A stretch of DNA of 64,000 bases from Arthrobotrys musiformis. Lineage: Eukaryota; Ascomycota; Orbiliomycetes; Orbiliales; Orbiliaceae. A model generated the notes under the pieces. That model saw nothing but the letters and a program-made list of their open reading frames with translations. It did not search any database and had not been told where the DNA came from. Shown here one piece after another: positions 43,950 to 55,982 of this stretch. The translations under genes were made by a program, and so were the position numbers. The stretch covers positions 992,001-1,056,000 of the forward strand of contig JAVHJL010000004.1 of the NCBI GenBank assembly GCA_036971715.1, written 5' to 3'. How positions within the stretch are numbered: position 1 is the stretch's first letter; each line of letters begins with the position of its first letter.

Positions 43950-46900
43950 ATGTCGGGCCCGTCTCGGGCCAGTTACCTCATACTGGTATTTCTCTTCCAG
44001 TTATTCCTTTTGGCTGCTGTGTGGGGGTTTCCTGGAAATTTAAATCTGCATCGTCTTGAAAGAATCCAAGGTAAGCGCATATCCTCCCGTTGCCAGGACT
44101 CCCGACTACATACGAAGAACGCCCGGACTCTGAGTAAGCAATGTAAAGATAAGATATTTATATAGTTCCTAACAAGAAGGATGTTCTATAGATACAGATA
44201 CTTTGAACCAAAAAGAGACAAGTGCTCTGGGCCCCGTACAGACCACTTTTCCGCATTTCCCAAAGTTCCCCAAAGCTAGGGTTGACCGCATCCCTTTTTC
44301 GCCACGTGCGGTGCAACAGGACCATAGGCTTAGCGTCGAATTAGAACCCTTTCGGTCCCTGGATAAACGAGCTGGCGGGAATGACAAACGTCCACCAGAC
44401 AGTGATAGTGATAGGGAAAATCCACCGGCGAAGCAACCTAAAAATCAACACAACGCCCCGTCTCAACTATATGCAGACTCAGTAAAGAGAGGGATTTTTT
44501 CGACGCAATATTTCGCATTTTATAGCCTGGGGATATTGGGTGGATGGGGTTTAGAGCAGAGTGTGCTTCCAGGTGATATAAAGAAAGTGGCTATAAAGTC
44601 GAGGAACCCAAAAGAGGTGTTCGATTGTCTGAAGGATGATGTTTTACTCTTCCTTGCCCTTTTGGGGAAGGACGAAGACGTCATTCGATATCCCGAAGAG
44701 AAGTGTCGCCCGTCCGACTTTACGCTTCCCCGGATTAGTCCCGAAGATTCCAATCCGTATCTATTAAAAGTTGATATATCTTTGCAAAACGGGTATATCG
44801 GTGTGGACTTTGGACAGATGGGAGCCCAAAGCTCAAATTATTTTGCCCGTCGTTATCTGTACGCCGCTGGGAATATACCGATTATCTTGTACGAGGGTTA
44901 CAATTTCTGGTCTTCGTATTCTGTAATTAACCACCCCACCCCACCCCAGCCCTTACGGCATGTCAGTCTGTTCAATATCCGCAACCCAGACACTATAAAA
45001 ATTGTGGCGGAAGCTCTGAGTCGAACTAATACTGATAAAAATTACATGCATATTGGATCCCCAGCTGGCATAGACACCCCAGAGGCCGAAACATGGAACG
45101 CGGTTAAAGACACACATGAAATACAAGCCTGTGCCTCGATGCTACGATTTCACATTGCAGAATTCAACTACGCAAACATAAAGAATATTTTCGTACTTCT
45201 AAAGTCCGACGAAAACCAAAAAGACAACTCCGTCTCTGTTATTCTAGAACTAGAGGGCCTTTCAGGACAACCCCAAAGGATAAAACCTGGCAGTGCTGGG
45301 GATGTATCGCATGTTACTCAAGGACTAGGGGACGGGGTACTAGGTATGGTGCTGAAGCCGACATATGATCGCGTGATCAAAAACGGCCTGAAATTAGAAA
45401 AAGAGCTTGAAAATGCCGAAAAGACAGCTCGGAGCATGATACAAAGTGGCAGCGGTTTCGGCCCACTCGAGCATTCCTCGCCGTTCCCGGAAAACTACGC
45501 TATAGGTAATTCCTGGGCCTGGGGCGGATCCCAAGTTTATCCATTTAAGGGCTTATTGGAAACTCTTACATGGCAGGAAAGATCAATGACCGCCCTTGAA
45601 ATGGTATTGGATAAAATGGAGGATCTAGAATTGGTATTTATAACTAAACCAATTGTTGTTGATGAAAAAAGCTATCGAGTAGTCAACCTCAACGAGATAA
45701 GCGGAACCCGCAAGTCTCCTATCACAAATCTGAGGCTAACTACTGGATCATCTGCTAAAAACCAGCACTTCTCATTTCGGTGGCCGTGGGAGACAAGTGT
45801 ATACCAAAAATACAATCTAGAAGACCTTCTCTACCACTGTTGGCGGATTGGTTCCAACAATCACAGGGAGCCTAGCTCTGTACTCGACGAATCCAAAAAA
45901 TTAAAATCCTTTAAATCGATACCGCTGGTGCCTTTAAAGTATATAACGATATGGGGAGTTGAAGAACCAATTACCCTCATCGTCTTAAGGTTGATATACA
46001 TATCACGCGCAGGGTCTGGAGACCGCCTGCGAGAGAAGCTATCTTTGACTTTCCCTGAGCCAGGGGGGAATATTGATAGCTACGAGAAAGAGAACTGGAA
46101 TGCGGTGGTTGGAACTCCTGCTATACTTCCCATAGCTAAAATGTGTCAAACATATATTGTCGGGCTAAGAGCATGCAACATAGATGCTATTCATGTCTCA
46201 TTTCACCGGCCCTTATCGGCACCCGAGAGTGGTTATAAGTGGACCTCGAATAGCGTTTCGGTCGTGGTGGAGCTCAAGACAAGTATTGAGGAAAAGCACT
46301 TGAAGATCGGCTCGGGTCAGGGCACAATTAGAACAGACGAAGATGGCGACTATGAGGTAGACGAAGATGTAAACATGGCTGAAGGTGGCTCGGATCCGAG
46401 TAGGGGCTCGAATTTAGAGTTACCACTAGGTACCTTTAAGTCTTATTCCGAGAGCACCGAGCTCGGCTTATCTTATGCTGCATCTGAGGCCATTGTCGAA
46501 AACCCGCTTTTATCAACGCTCAAAGAACGGGTTCAGTATGTACCTTCTGATAACCCTTCCTATACTCAGATCCAGGCCTCCCAAACCCTTCCCGCGGACA
46601 AATCATACAAAATACTATACAATGTCGCAATGTCTTCTCAGGAACAGCACCTCGTCCTTGTAGATTATCAGGTACTGTAGGTGGTTGAAAAAGGCAAAGG
46701 TAAAGGCAACGCTGGTCAGAATGATGATATCTCTACTGGCGATGCAGACTTCGCACCCGCTGCCCTCGACCAAAGCGCAGATGAGCAGTTCAGGATGGAT
46801 ATTGGGAAAGTCCTCTCCACAATATGGCTCTCACACAAGGGGTGGTCCCAAATTTCCAGAATAACGTTCCAAACGGTCGATCCAGGCACCCTATTGACTT

Positions 46901-49344
46901 CGGAAGCCGCTCCTGATGAAGCAAATCCAATTGTAAGCTGGGAAAATGATGGCTCTCAGATCTGGGAGGAAAATATGAACTCGTTCTATTATACTCTGGA
47001 AGGCAACGCAGTTGGCTATCTTATTAGTAAGGGGGTCGAGTTTCTCCCAAACCCTCAGATAAAAGCTATTCATTTTGGTATCCACCTTGACGATCCAACC
47101 AAATTTTTCATTTATGTTGATTTTATTTTCGACTGCTCCCAGACGACACATGCACGAAGGGCAGATTGTTTCGGCGACAGAAACCCAGATGCATTAGCCA
47201 TCTCCGATGACGAACTCGCATGTCCCCGCATGTTCGAACCAAAATCTTTGCTTGATGAAGCATTTTGGAACGGTGTCAATATCGGAGCTAAAATGGATAC
47301 GAATTACTATACATACGCGGGCCACTATGTTGGGCCCAGCTATTCGTACAGTGGCGGAAAAGATCGCGATCATCTTTCAAGATACGAATTCGGTAGCAAT
47401 GAAGATAATATCGACATGAGCCAAAGTAATACAATCATCGGCTACGTGAAAGGTAGTTTAGAGAAACAAAAGAAGGTTTGGGGCACTTCACTTGTTAATT
47501 ACATGAACACCAGGGTACTACAAGAAAGTTATCTCTCGCGGTCCCTGCATGAGAAAGGCGATGATAAAATACGCTATATCTTCGCAACGTCTCCGCCATT
47601 CGTGGGGAACCTAGTCCTTGTAAGCATGGATCTCCTGGAAGAAGAGGGCCGTGCTGATGTTGATATTGTGAGACATCTGTCCAACGCTATGTATGCGGAA
47701 TGGACCCATCGAATGTTGCATGTCTCTCGATCCATATACCCATACGTGGCTGTCCGTCTCGGTCATATCGGACTTACTTTTTTCACAGTATTGCAGGTAT
47801 TGCCTAGATCAGCATTATTGCTAGAGCGGATTTACCAAATATACACCGACCTATTTGAAGAAGGAACAATCATTCTCCCGCGCCCTTCGTACGATGCAAA
47901 GATAGTCCTATCGTACGCGGGGCACTCATACAAAGGGAATGTGGCGGTGGCGAAAAGATTGGACAGGCTGTGGTACTGTCTTTTAGGATTGGCGGAGGCG
48001 TCTGCTCTAGCTTCCATGATAACCGACTTCGAAGAACAACGGGACCGGACTAAGAGCGAATTAAAAGGAATCACCAAAATCGTGATACGGCGAACGGGAA
48101 GCCCTGACGGCCCTGGGAAATTCCAGTTGATGTTCATGATTGCGAGATTCGCGAACTTCCAGAAGCGTGAGATGCATAACTACAAACAAAAAGATGTTCG
48201 TAGTTCCTATACCGCGCTCACCTATGATTTCCTGAATGTTGCTGAAGCATATAGTGCGAGTTTGTCAGAGCGTAAGCTTAGACTGACTTGTGCGAAAGGG
48301 CTCTTTGCTACTATGCTGGGCAGCTCGTTGAGAGGCTATACGGACGAACAAATCAACAAAGAACTATTTTATAGTCAGGCGTCAGCTATTGAACCTGCAC
48401 CCGAGGATCCAGACATCCTAAAATTAAGTGATATTAGGGCAGTATTTTACACCGTCCTTCGCGGAAAACCTGATACCAAAGGTTCCGTCAAGCTTTCAGT
48501 CCCCAATATGGAAATTCCACCCAATAGTGCACTAGAGCCGCGCCTATTCAAAATAAGCGTTCGCTCCAGGGGCGAAAATATACCCTACGACCTCATTGCA
48601 GGTATATCGACTAGATCGTCATATGGATTCGTCACAATCACGGAAGGTGTTATAATCCTAAGTATACCAACCCATCTCAGTTTAGTGTACGGAAGCAGTG
48701 CTTTCCGCCGTCAGGTGGAAATCCTTTCCGAAGCGCTCTTCATTGCCTGGGAGAAAATTAGACGCCTTTCGATTTCCCTAGAATATATCGTGATCGAACC
48801 TTCAAAGGACATAGTCGATATTTTGCGAATCGCATTGAAACCATGGTCAGCTGCAGACGTTGGTTTCGAATCCAAGACTTGGGGACCCAGATTCTTTCTC
48901 GTCACGTTTAGGCCACCGACCGCGAACGGTCAATACGCCGCTTTGATGCCCTTTTCTCTCGTCCGAGGCAACATCTTTAAATTTGTTTGGGAAATGTTCC
49001 TTTCTTCACTAGAGGGAATGGCGGTCGCTAAAATGCTTCTCAGGTTCCCCAAAGCGACGACTATCGAGCCAAAAAACCCTGATGACAGAATAGCGAGGAT
49101 AATTAGGTCAATTATGATCGATTTGGGCTCAGAAGAATCCCAACCAAGAATAATCCTGCGATTGGGTGATGGAACTCTCACAGTGGAAAGTAAAACGGAT
49201 CTCGAAGAGCAAATGAAGGCTCCGAATCGTGGCGGAAAGGGGGGAGGTGGGGAGGATGGAGATAAAGAGGGGGAAGATGGAGAGGGGGAAGATGGAGAGG
49301 GGGGAGATGGAGAGGGGGAAGATGGAGAGGGGGAAGGAGAATAG
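43950..49344 (+). CDS. Large secreted repeat-domain protein of unknown family (possibly two genes)
   Basis: Exon 1 is 43950-44070: a signal peptide with core LILVFLFQLFLLAAVWG. A 121-bp intron (GTAAGC, CTAACAAG branch site, CTATAG) leads into exon 2 at 44192, in frame. The frame is then open to a TAG at 46678-46680 and continues in the same frame to 49344. A 48-bp in-frame intron (46672-46719, GTACTG..GGTCAG) would remove the TAG and give 1741 residues; otherwise this is a ~867-residue protein followed by a second frame, or a nonsense-mutated gene. A module with W-N-A-V, N-I-x-x-I-x-V and NSVSVxxEL recurs near residues 300-380 and 665-735, and more weakly after the TAG. An acidic stretch (DEDGDYEVDEDVNM) precedes the TAG, and the C-terminus is an EDGEGEDGEG repeat. 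I recognise no family. It lies entirely between the inverted repeats. Confidence 0.65.
49269..49341 (+). repeat. 15-bp coding minisatellite (GAGGGGGAAGATGGA)
   Basis: About five near-perfect copies of a 15-bp unit at the 3' end of the large gene encode the acidic Glu-Gly-Glu-Asp-Gly tail, ending just before the stop codon. Such arrays change copy number easily. Confidence 0.75.
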
Positions 49345-49691
49345 TACTAGTACAGAGCGATCTGGTCTACTATGGTTCTGAGATTATGATCTAGAACTAG
49401 ACCCGTATGAAGAAATGAAAGGGTAACTTCACCGATATCTTCTAGCTAGATAAGCAAAGAAATATTAAAAGAACAAGTGGATGGCCCGAGGTGCGAATGG
49501 GATAAAATACAATGCATAATCTCCCAAAGCTTCAAAGGAGCAATAGCGTAAGGCTGCGAGAAAATAACGCCTCCGAGTAATGAGATTTCGACCAACAAAA
49601 TTTTTGGGGTTCAGATTTGGTCTTGCGGTGTTCAGATTTCAAGATTTCCGTTTGCATCGGAGACAAAATCTTAAGATCTCTGTACATATGC

Positions 49692-50087
49692 ATGCCCGAC
49701 TGCAAGTCGGGGCCTTTATATACCTAGGTAAACCCCCCCCCCCGGGGGAAGGGTACCAAAATATATTATTTTTGCTAAAAAGTTTTATGTTTTGAATTTA
49801 TTAGGCTGGTAGATAAACTAATAAATGGACTGGTAAATACAATAAATAAGCTGGTATGTATTGTCTCGTAAACCAGAGCTGGCCGAAGGGTAGGTAGGCT
49901 GGTAGGTAGGCCGGCAAATAAATCGTAAGATTGGAATATAAAATAAAATGTAAATATACCTACTTGCCAAAATATAGGCTTAAACTTAGGCCTTAAATAA
50001 CTAATGCCTACATTCCAATCTACACAACTACTAATAATTAATAATAAAGGTTAAACAGTCAGGTTTCAGTGGTGCCGTAGGCACCTA
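49692..50087 (-). repeat. Right inverted repeat copy
   Basis: Inverted copy of 42560-42922, slightly longer because of a ~30-bp insertion around 49855-49890 that includes GTCTCGTAAACCAG. That same 14-mer occurs on the same strand at 43909-43922, just ahead of the internal gene. The C run (12 C at about 49732-49743) is longer than in the left copy. A TATA-like word again faces inward. Confidence 0.8.
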
Positions 50088-50215
50088 ATGTTACGAGTAC
50101 TCAAGTATTATTTGCATCAAATAAAGCTTTCCATATAGTATAGTTCGAAATCATAGACTATCACTTCGTACATCTCTCACGCGCACTGTGTATCTAGATA
50201 GGTATACCCCCCCCC

Positions 50216-50253
<38 letters not shown>

Positions 50254-53037
50254 AGAGGAATGTCACCGGATCTTAGGATATCCAACTATCAGCTTTTTTT
50301 TCCCCTCAGCTCGTTAGACGATATCAATATATAGATTTTATATATCGTAATTGTGATAATATATATAGCTATAGTATCGGCTGGTTTGTCTCGGCGCCAG
50401 CCACTCAACTGTGCGGCTGGAGCGGTAGTAGTATCTTCGAGGCATCTCCTTCTAAGTTTGGAGATATCTAGATCTGAACTGGTCTCGTTCCATCTGAACC
50501 AAGAATAATACCTGGTCCCGCGCGTGATAATGTATGTATAATGTGTTGTGTGGTATTCTGACAGTTGCAAGAGCTTGGGGTCTAACTAACATCAACGATA
50601 AACTGGTGGCAGGAACTGGAAACACAACGTCAATGAAACCCCAAGCCTTGTCCGGGGTCTTGGTACCTGAATATGTATGCCTACCGACATACACATTTTA
50701 CGGAGCAAGACACCTTCCCTCTCCTTTCCCTGATCTTTCATGATGTCCGCTATGACCTCAGCTGGCTGATTGTTTGGACTTACAGAGTGCCGCTCCCAAT
50801 AATATCCATCTGATCCAAAGGATCTGCTTAGAAGCAGCTCCGAGGTCTCGTAAGACAAACTGACTGAGAACGATGTAGCAGCGCGGTATTTTTGAGCAGC
50901 CTTCCTTTTCTTTCCTCTTCAAAGACGATAGCGATCAGGGTATCACGCTGCAACCGTCGAGAAAGTGGAGAATATGGGATAAAAAGTTCGATCAATTAGG
51001 CGAGTCCCCCAAAAAAAACCGATGCGGGATGGAAGCTGCGCATACATGAATTACGCGTTCACCTTCGAAACGACCGCTTTTTAAGTCCCACACCGACACT
51101 CTCGGAGTTATTAACTTGTCAAACACAAGAGAAAGATTCGATCGTTGTGGGTTTCACAAGTTCCTTTGAGGGGGTTCGGACCAATCGGTTGCCTCGGAGT
51201 AGCAATTTTAAGAAGAAGAAAAAGTTGCCCAGCCTTTTTTGTTCCTGTTCGTTCGTCTCAAATACCCAACTGAGGAGCCTTTCGAATGACATGGAAAGTA
51301 GTCTGGAGGTCACTCCCGGATTACATGGAAAGAAGGGCTCCGGAACCCAGCCTCGGTAGGCAAGAATGAATGAATGAATGAGGAACGAATTAGGTGGGTG
51401 TCAGTTCGGAAACGACCGTGAAACGGCCAATAAGAGCGAAGGCTGGTGGGGTTTATCATCGACACGAGGTGCACCAAATGTTGGCTTGCTTGAAAGGCTT
51501 TCATGCGTCTACAGGATTGCACAGCCTACTTAGTCGACAGCGGGGGGGTTTTCCCTTGACAAGATCTTGAAGATGGGATCGGGGTGAGGCGACGGGATGA
51601 ATACTAGATTGTTAATACGGGACAGGTTGATCCACACAGGACTGCTGGCTTGCCATAATGAATTCAAGCATGTTGGTAGGACACAAGCATCTGATATGAT
51701 TTATAACTAGGCACACAGGTTTAAACAAAAAAATCTGTTAATTTCGCCCCCTCCTCTAGCATGGGGGCGAAGAAGCTGTTCACTTTGTATGTCTTGTCAA
51801 GCACAGAAGCAACGGAGTTTTGGAATCTAGAAATTCAAATCATGGAGAGGAGAGCTTGGAACTTACGTCGCCTTTCCATCTTAGCCCGGCTTGGCTGTTT
51901 GCCATGATCGAATGTTCGAGGTCATGACCAAAGGAAGGGTCTTTTGTCGAAGTTTCATGTAGACGTCTCTGCATACAGTACTTGCGTAGACACCCGCCCC
52001 TCCGAAAGATTATAGAGGTGCTTGATATGTTTAACGTAAGGGAGTAGTCAGCAGCTATACCGTAGCCCCATATTCATCACCTACGAGGAGATCTCTCGAG
52101 CTGTGAATGTCGGCGGCTGTTCCTACGGTTTCGTGCCCAGCTACTAAGATGATTGGCCGCATCTCACTGTCAGCTCGCAACCAGGGATATCAATATCATG
52201 CCGACAAACGTACCTCTGCGTACGAGCGAGCTAGCTGCTTCGATCAATACGGGCTGTAGACAGACAGGTAGGTGCAGTGTAGTGCAGCGCAGTGCAGCGC
52301 GCAGGGCAGGGCCAAAGGACCTTTCAAATAGCATCGTCTATTCTTAGCTTCCGTCTCCCTGCTGACCAAAGTGCCGTTGGTTCCTTGGATCTTGGCTCTT
52401 TCCCATTCCACCGTTCCCTCCCCCTCGAGCCCTCAGCCTCTTTGCCAACCCGACCATCTCTACAAATACCTTTTCCACGCACCATTATATTATATTATAT
52501 TTATTTTATTTTGTTTTATTTTATTTTTCTCGAATATAAATAAAAACTTCTGTATCCTCTGTCGCAGCAGTCGGTTCGGAGTATATAACAAGAACTCTTT
52601 GAAAGGGATCAGTCGAAAGGGGTGTCATATCCGGCGTTTAGCGTTTTGGTGTTTGGCAGCCTCTCCGGGTTTCCTACCTCGCAGTGTTTCAACCACGTTT
52701 TTTTCCTGCCCTGTTTTAACCCATTCATTCTATTAATCTCGTTTTATTAAGAGAGCATTCGAACGAGAGAAAGTCAGAGCCATATATTTATTATCCCCTC
52801 TCGTCCTCCCACGAACCTCATTTGTCGACACTCGTTGAGCAACTAAACGAACTGGTCTTTTCGGTCATTCAACTGGTAGATCTAGAGAGCAGATTCCGGT
52901 CGGGTTAGGTTACAGGGTCGCTACCAATATTTTCGGTCGTTTCCTTTTTTTTTTTTTTTTTTTTTTTTTTGCGAGGTTGGATCGGGAATTATCAGCATAG
53001 GCGGGAGAATACCCATCTCGATATCATCGAATTGGGG
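50088..53037. other. Intergenic region between the element and the metalloprotease gene
   Basis: About 2.9 kb with no supported gene. It holds a C10-A36 homopolymer tract at about 50205-50251, TATATA words near 50325-50370, and a (CAGTG/CAGCG) run near 52278-52305. The last 700 bp is C/T-rich leader with a ~24-T tract at about 52947-52970, ~70 bp before the metalloprotease ATG. Confidence 0.55.
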
Positions 53038-55982
53038 ATGGTGTTTCTTCACAGGATAGGTGCCCTGCTTACAGGCGTATTACTGTCTCTGCTTCTCACA
53101 TTCGCACATGGTATGTTCGTGCACATGCCATTCATATCTCTCGATCTTCGAGCGCCCATTTGACGATCATCCCCGCCACCACCAAAAAAAACTGGGAAAT
53201 GAGGGCTTCGGCAGACTAATTAACGCTCGTCGATATTTTTTTTAGCACACTCGATAGCACGTCGTGCTCCAATCCCGTCCGTCGGGCTCATCAAAGATGT
53301 CAAAATCCACGCTGATGGAACGTCGCAGCGTATCCACGCCTTTTCCGATTTCTCGATTACCTTCTCAATAGACAGACCGTACCAACAAGTCAAGCTTTCG
53401 CTGGAGCCGAACCATGACGTCGTCGATCACAATGTCAAAATCGAGTATATGGGTGCCGATGGCAAGATCGTGCAATCGGAGAACGTGGATAGGAGTCAAG
53501 AGAAGGTGTTCAAGGGGACCAGTTGGGTGATGGGTGAACACGGGTGGGAGTATGCCGGCCACGCCAGGATATACGTTTACAAAGATGGAGAGGCACCGTT
53601 ATTCGGTGGTGCGTTTACAATTTACGGGAACGATCACCACATCCAGCTGAGATCGGGTTATATGCAAACCAAGCACGACGAGGATCCTCATCTCGATGGT
53701 GATGATGAATTCATGGTCGTTGTGAGGGACTCGGATATCAACGAGGGCATCAGAGCTCAGCATAAGAGAGGCGTCGAAATCGAAAGGAGTTGTGGCTCCG
53801 ATGATTTGGCCTTCAATACTGATCCGAACCATAAAATCAGGAGACAAATTATGGAAAGTGCCGGAATGAAGAGGGATGTTAGCTGGAACCCTCTCGGTGC
53901 GAGTAATATCTTTGGCCGAATGAAGAAAAGACAGGTCGACAATAGCTGTAAGGCTCCTCCTCCTCCTCTTCCTCCTCCCGTTACATGAAATACAATACGC
54001 GCGGGAAAATCCTAACGATTTGTTTAGCCGGCGGTTTCGGTGGTGGTATCAACTTGAGGAGTGTCATCGGGAGCACCGTAGGATGTCCGACAACCAGGAA
54101 GGTAGCTTTGATGGGAATCGTAGCAGACTGCGAGTACGTCGCCAGCTTCGGAAACAACGGAGAGCGAGTGCGACAAAATATCATCAGCGTCGTCAACGAA
54201 GCATCTACTCTTTTCGAATCAACCTTCAACATCACTCTCGGTCTTGCAAATTTGATTGTCAGCAACCCGAACGAAACCTGCCCGGTTACCGCACCTACGA
54301 CCGCCCCTTGGAATTTGCAGTGCACCAGTAATGCTACGATCGAGGACCGCTTGAACATCTTTTCGGAGTGGAGAGGAACCAAATCTGGCGACGGTCTGGC
54401 TTTTTGGACCCAACTCACCAACTGTCCTACTGGGGCATCCGTTGGTCTTGCATGGCTAGGTCTTCTTTGCCAATCCGAAGCCAACGCTCAGAACACCAAC
54501 TTTGTCAGCGGAGCCAACGTTGTGGCCCGAACCAACCAAGAATACAAGGTCCTAGCGTAAGTCTCACTAACGTTGACAAATACTAAACCATAAATCAATT
54601 TGCTAATAAGCCTTTTAGCCACGAGGTTGGCCATACTTTCGGAGCGGTGCACGATTGTACGGCATCGGCATGTCAGGATGATGCATATGTTGCGACATCG
54701 CAATGTTGCCCGCTATCGTCGTCTAGCTGTGATGCTGGCGGGCGATTCATCATGAACCCTTCTACTGGCGATTCGATTACACAGTTCAGCGCTTGCACTG
54801 TCGGGAATATCTGTACGGGCCTTAGTAGAGGCACTGTTAACATGAGTTGCTTATCCGCCAATCGTAATATCCCGACAATCGTAGCGGGTGTCTGCGGTAA
54901 TGGAATTGTTGAAGAAGGCGAGGAGTGCGACAGCGGTGGTGACTCCAGCTGCTGTGACCCCGAAACCTGTCGCTTCCGAACCGGCGCCGTTTGCGAGTAA
55001 GTATAAGCTGACGACATTATACTTGAAAATTAATCAGCTAATGATCCGCTTTTAGCCCAACCAACGAAGAGTGTTGCACAAGCAGCTGTCAATTTGCTTC
55101 AAATACTCAAGTATGCCGCCCCAGCAATGGGCCATGCGATCCCGAGGAAACATGCAGCGGCACTGGCTCTTCCTGCCCTGCAGATGTCACAAGCCCAGAC
55201 GGTCAGTCATGTGGTGACTCAAGCGCTGGAACATACTGTGCCAGCGGGCATTGTACCAGTCGTGATACCCAGTGCCGTAGTTTGGTCGGCGTTCTCCAAG
55301 GTGTTAATAACGACACCAGGAGCTGCGACGACGTTAACTGCCAGCTTACTTGCACGTCTCCGCAACTCGGTCAAGGTGTCTGCTACGGAATGCAGCAGTG
55401 GTTCGTCGATGGCACGAAGTGCGGGTCTGGAGTCTGCAGATCCGGATCTTGTGTCGGTAATAGCGTATTCAATGATGTCAGGAGTTGGATCCAGAGGGTA
55501 AGCTTTCCGCCATGTCATAGGTAACAAGAGCAGCAATTCTAACTCGTTCACAGCACCTTCCACTAGTCATCGGTCTCTCCGCTGGTATTGGCGGTCTCAT
55601 CGTCCTCTCGATCCTTTGGTGCTGCGTCCGTAGCTGCATCAACAGTTTTAAGCGTAGAAAGGTCCGCTCCCAGCCACCAATCTTCATTCCACCGCAAGAT
55701 ATGGGATACGTCGCCCCTCCCTACGCTCCTAGTAATGCTGGGAGAAGACTTAGTCGACGGGACGGCAGCCAAACTCGCAGTGCTGGTGGCAACATCCCCC
55801 CGCAACAAATGCCACCAAATGAATTCGGATACAATCAACAGTATTATATGGAACAGGCGGCAGCGTTAAATTATTATAGCAATATGAGGAATAACGGCGG
55901 TCACCCACAACAAGGTGGCGCGCCGCCGTACGCACCGCCTTACGGGCAGCAACAACAGGATCAAAGTGTGCGGTATGCCTAA
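53038..55982 (+). CDS. ADAM-type membrane zinc metalloprotease with disintegrin domain
   Basis: Six exons, 53038-53110, 53246-53947, 54028-54556, 54619-54996, 55056-55497 and 55554-55982, giving 850 residues; all junctions keep frame. Residues 1-24 are a signal peptide. Residues ~25-255 are a propeptide ending near basic sites (GMKRDV, MKKRQVDNS). Residues ~275-485 are the catalytic domain with the reprolysin zinc motif HEVGHTFGAVHD at ~436 and a downstream FIMNPST Met-turn. Residues ~515-600 are a disintegrin-like domain (CGNGIVEEGEECDSGG, CCDPETC, CDPEETCSGTGSSCP), followed by a Cys-rich region to ~705. A transmembrane helix (VIGLSAGIGGLIVLSILWCC) and a Pro/Gln/Asn-rich cytosolic tail follow. 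This is the ADM-A/ADM-B type of ADAM known in filamentous ascomycetes. It probably sheds or processes surface proteins; natural substrates are unknown. Confidence 0.93.

Larger units (their letters stand above)
42560..50087. mobile_element. Candidate 7.5-kb element bounded by long inverted repeats
   Basis: The ~363-bp sequence at 42560-42922 recurs, inverted, as ~396 bp at 49692-50087. Both outer ends read TAGGTGCCTACGGCACCACTGAAACCTGACTG, seen as its complement on the right, and both inner ends carry CCCGACTTGCAGTCGGG. The interior is one large gene of unknown family in one orientation plus flanking noncoding DNA. No transposase motif was recognised, and flanking sequence shows no clear direct target duplication; weak inverted similarity continues a few bases outward. 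It may be a TIR element, or a gene caught between two MITE-like copies. Confidence 0.55.

Noticed and set aside
46672..46680. Nine-base GTACTGTAG as an ultrashort intron
   Set aside because: It has intron-like ends and is in frame, but is far below any spliceosomal length seen here; the 48-bp alternative or a true stop is more likely.
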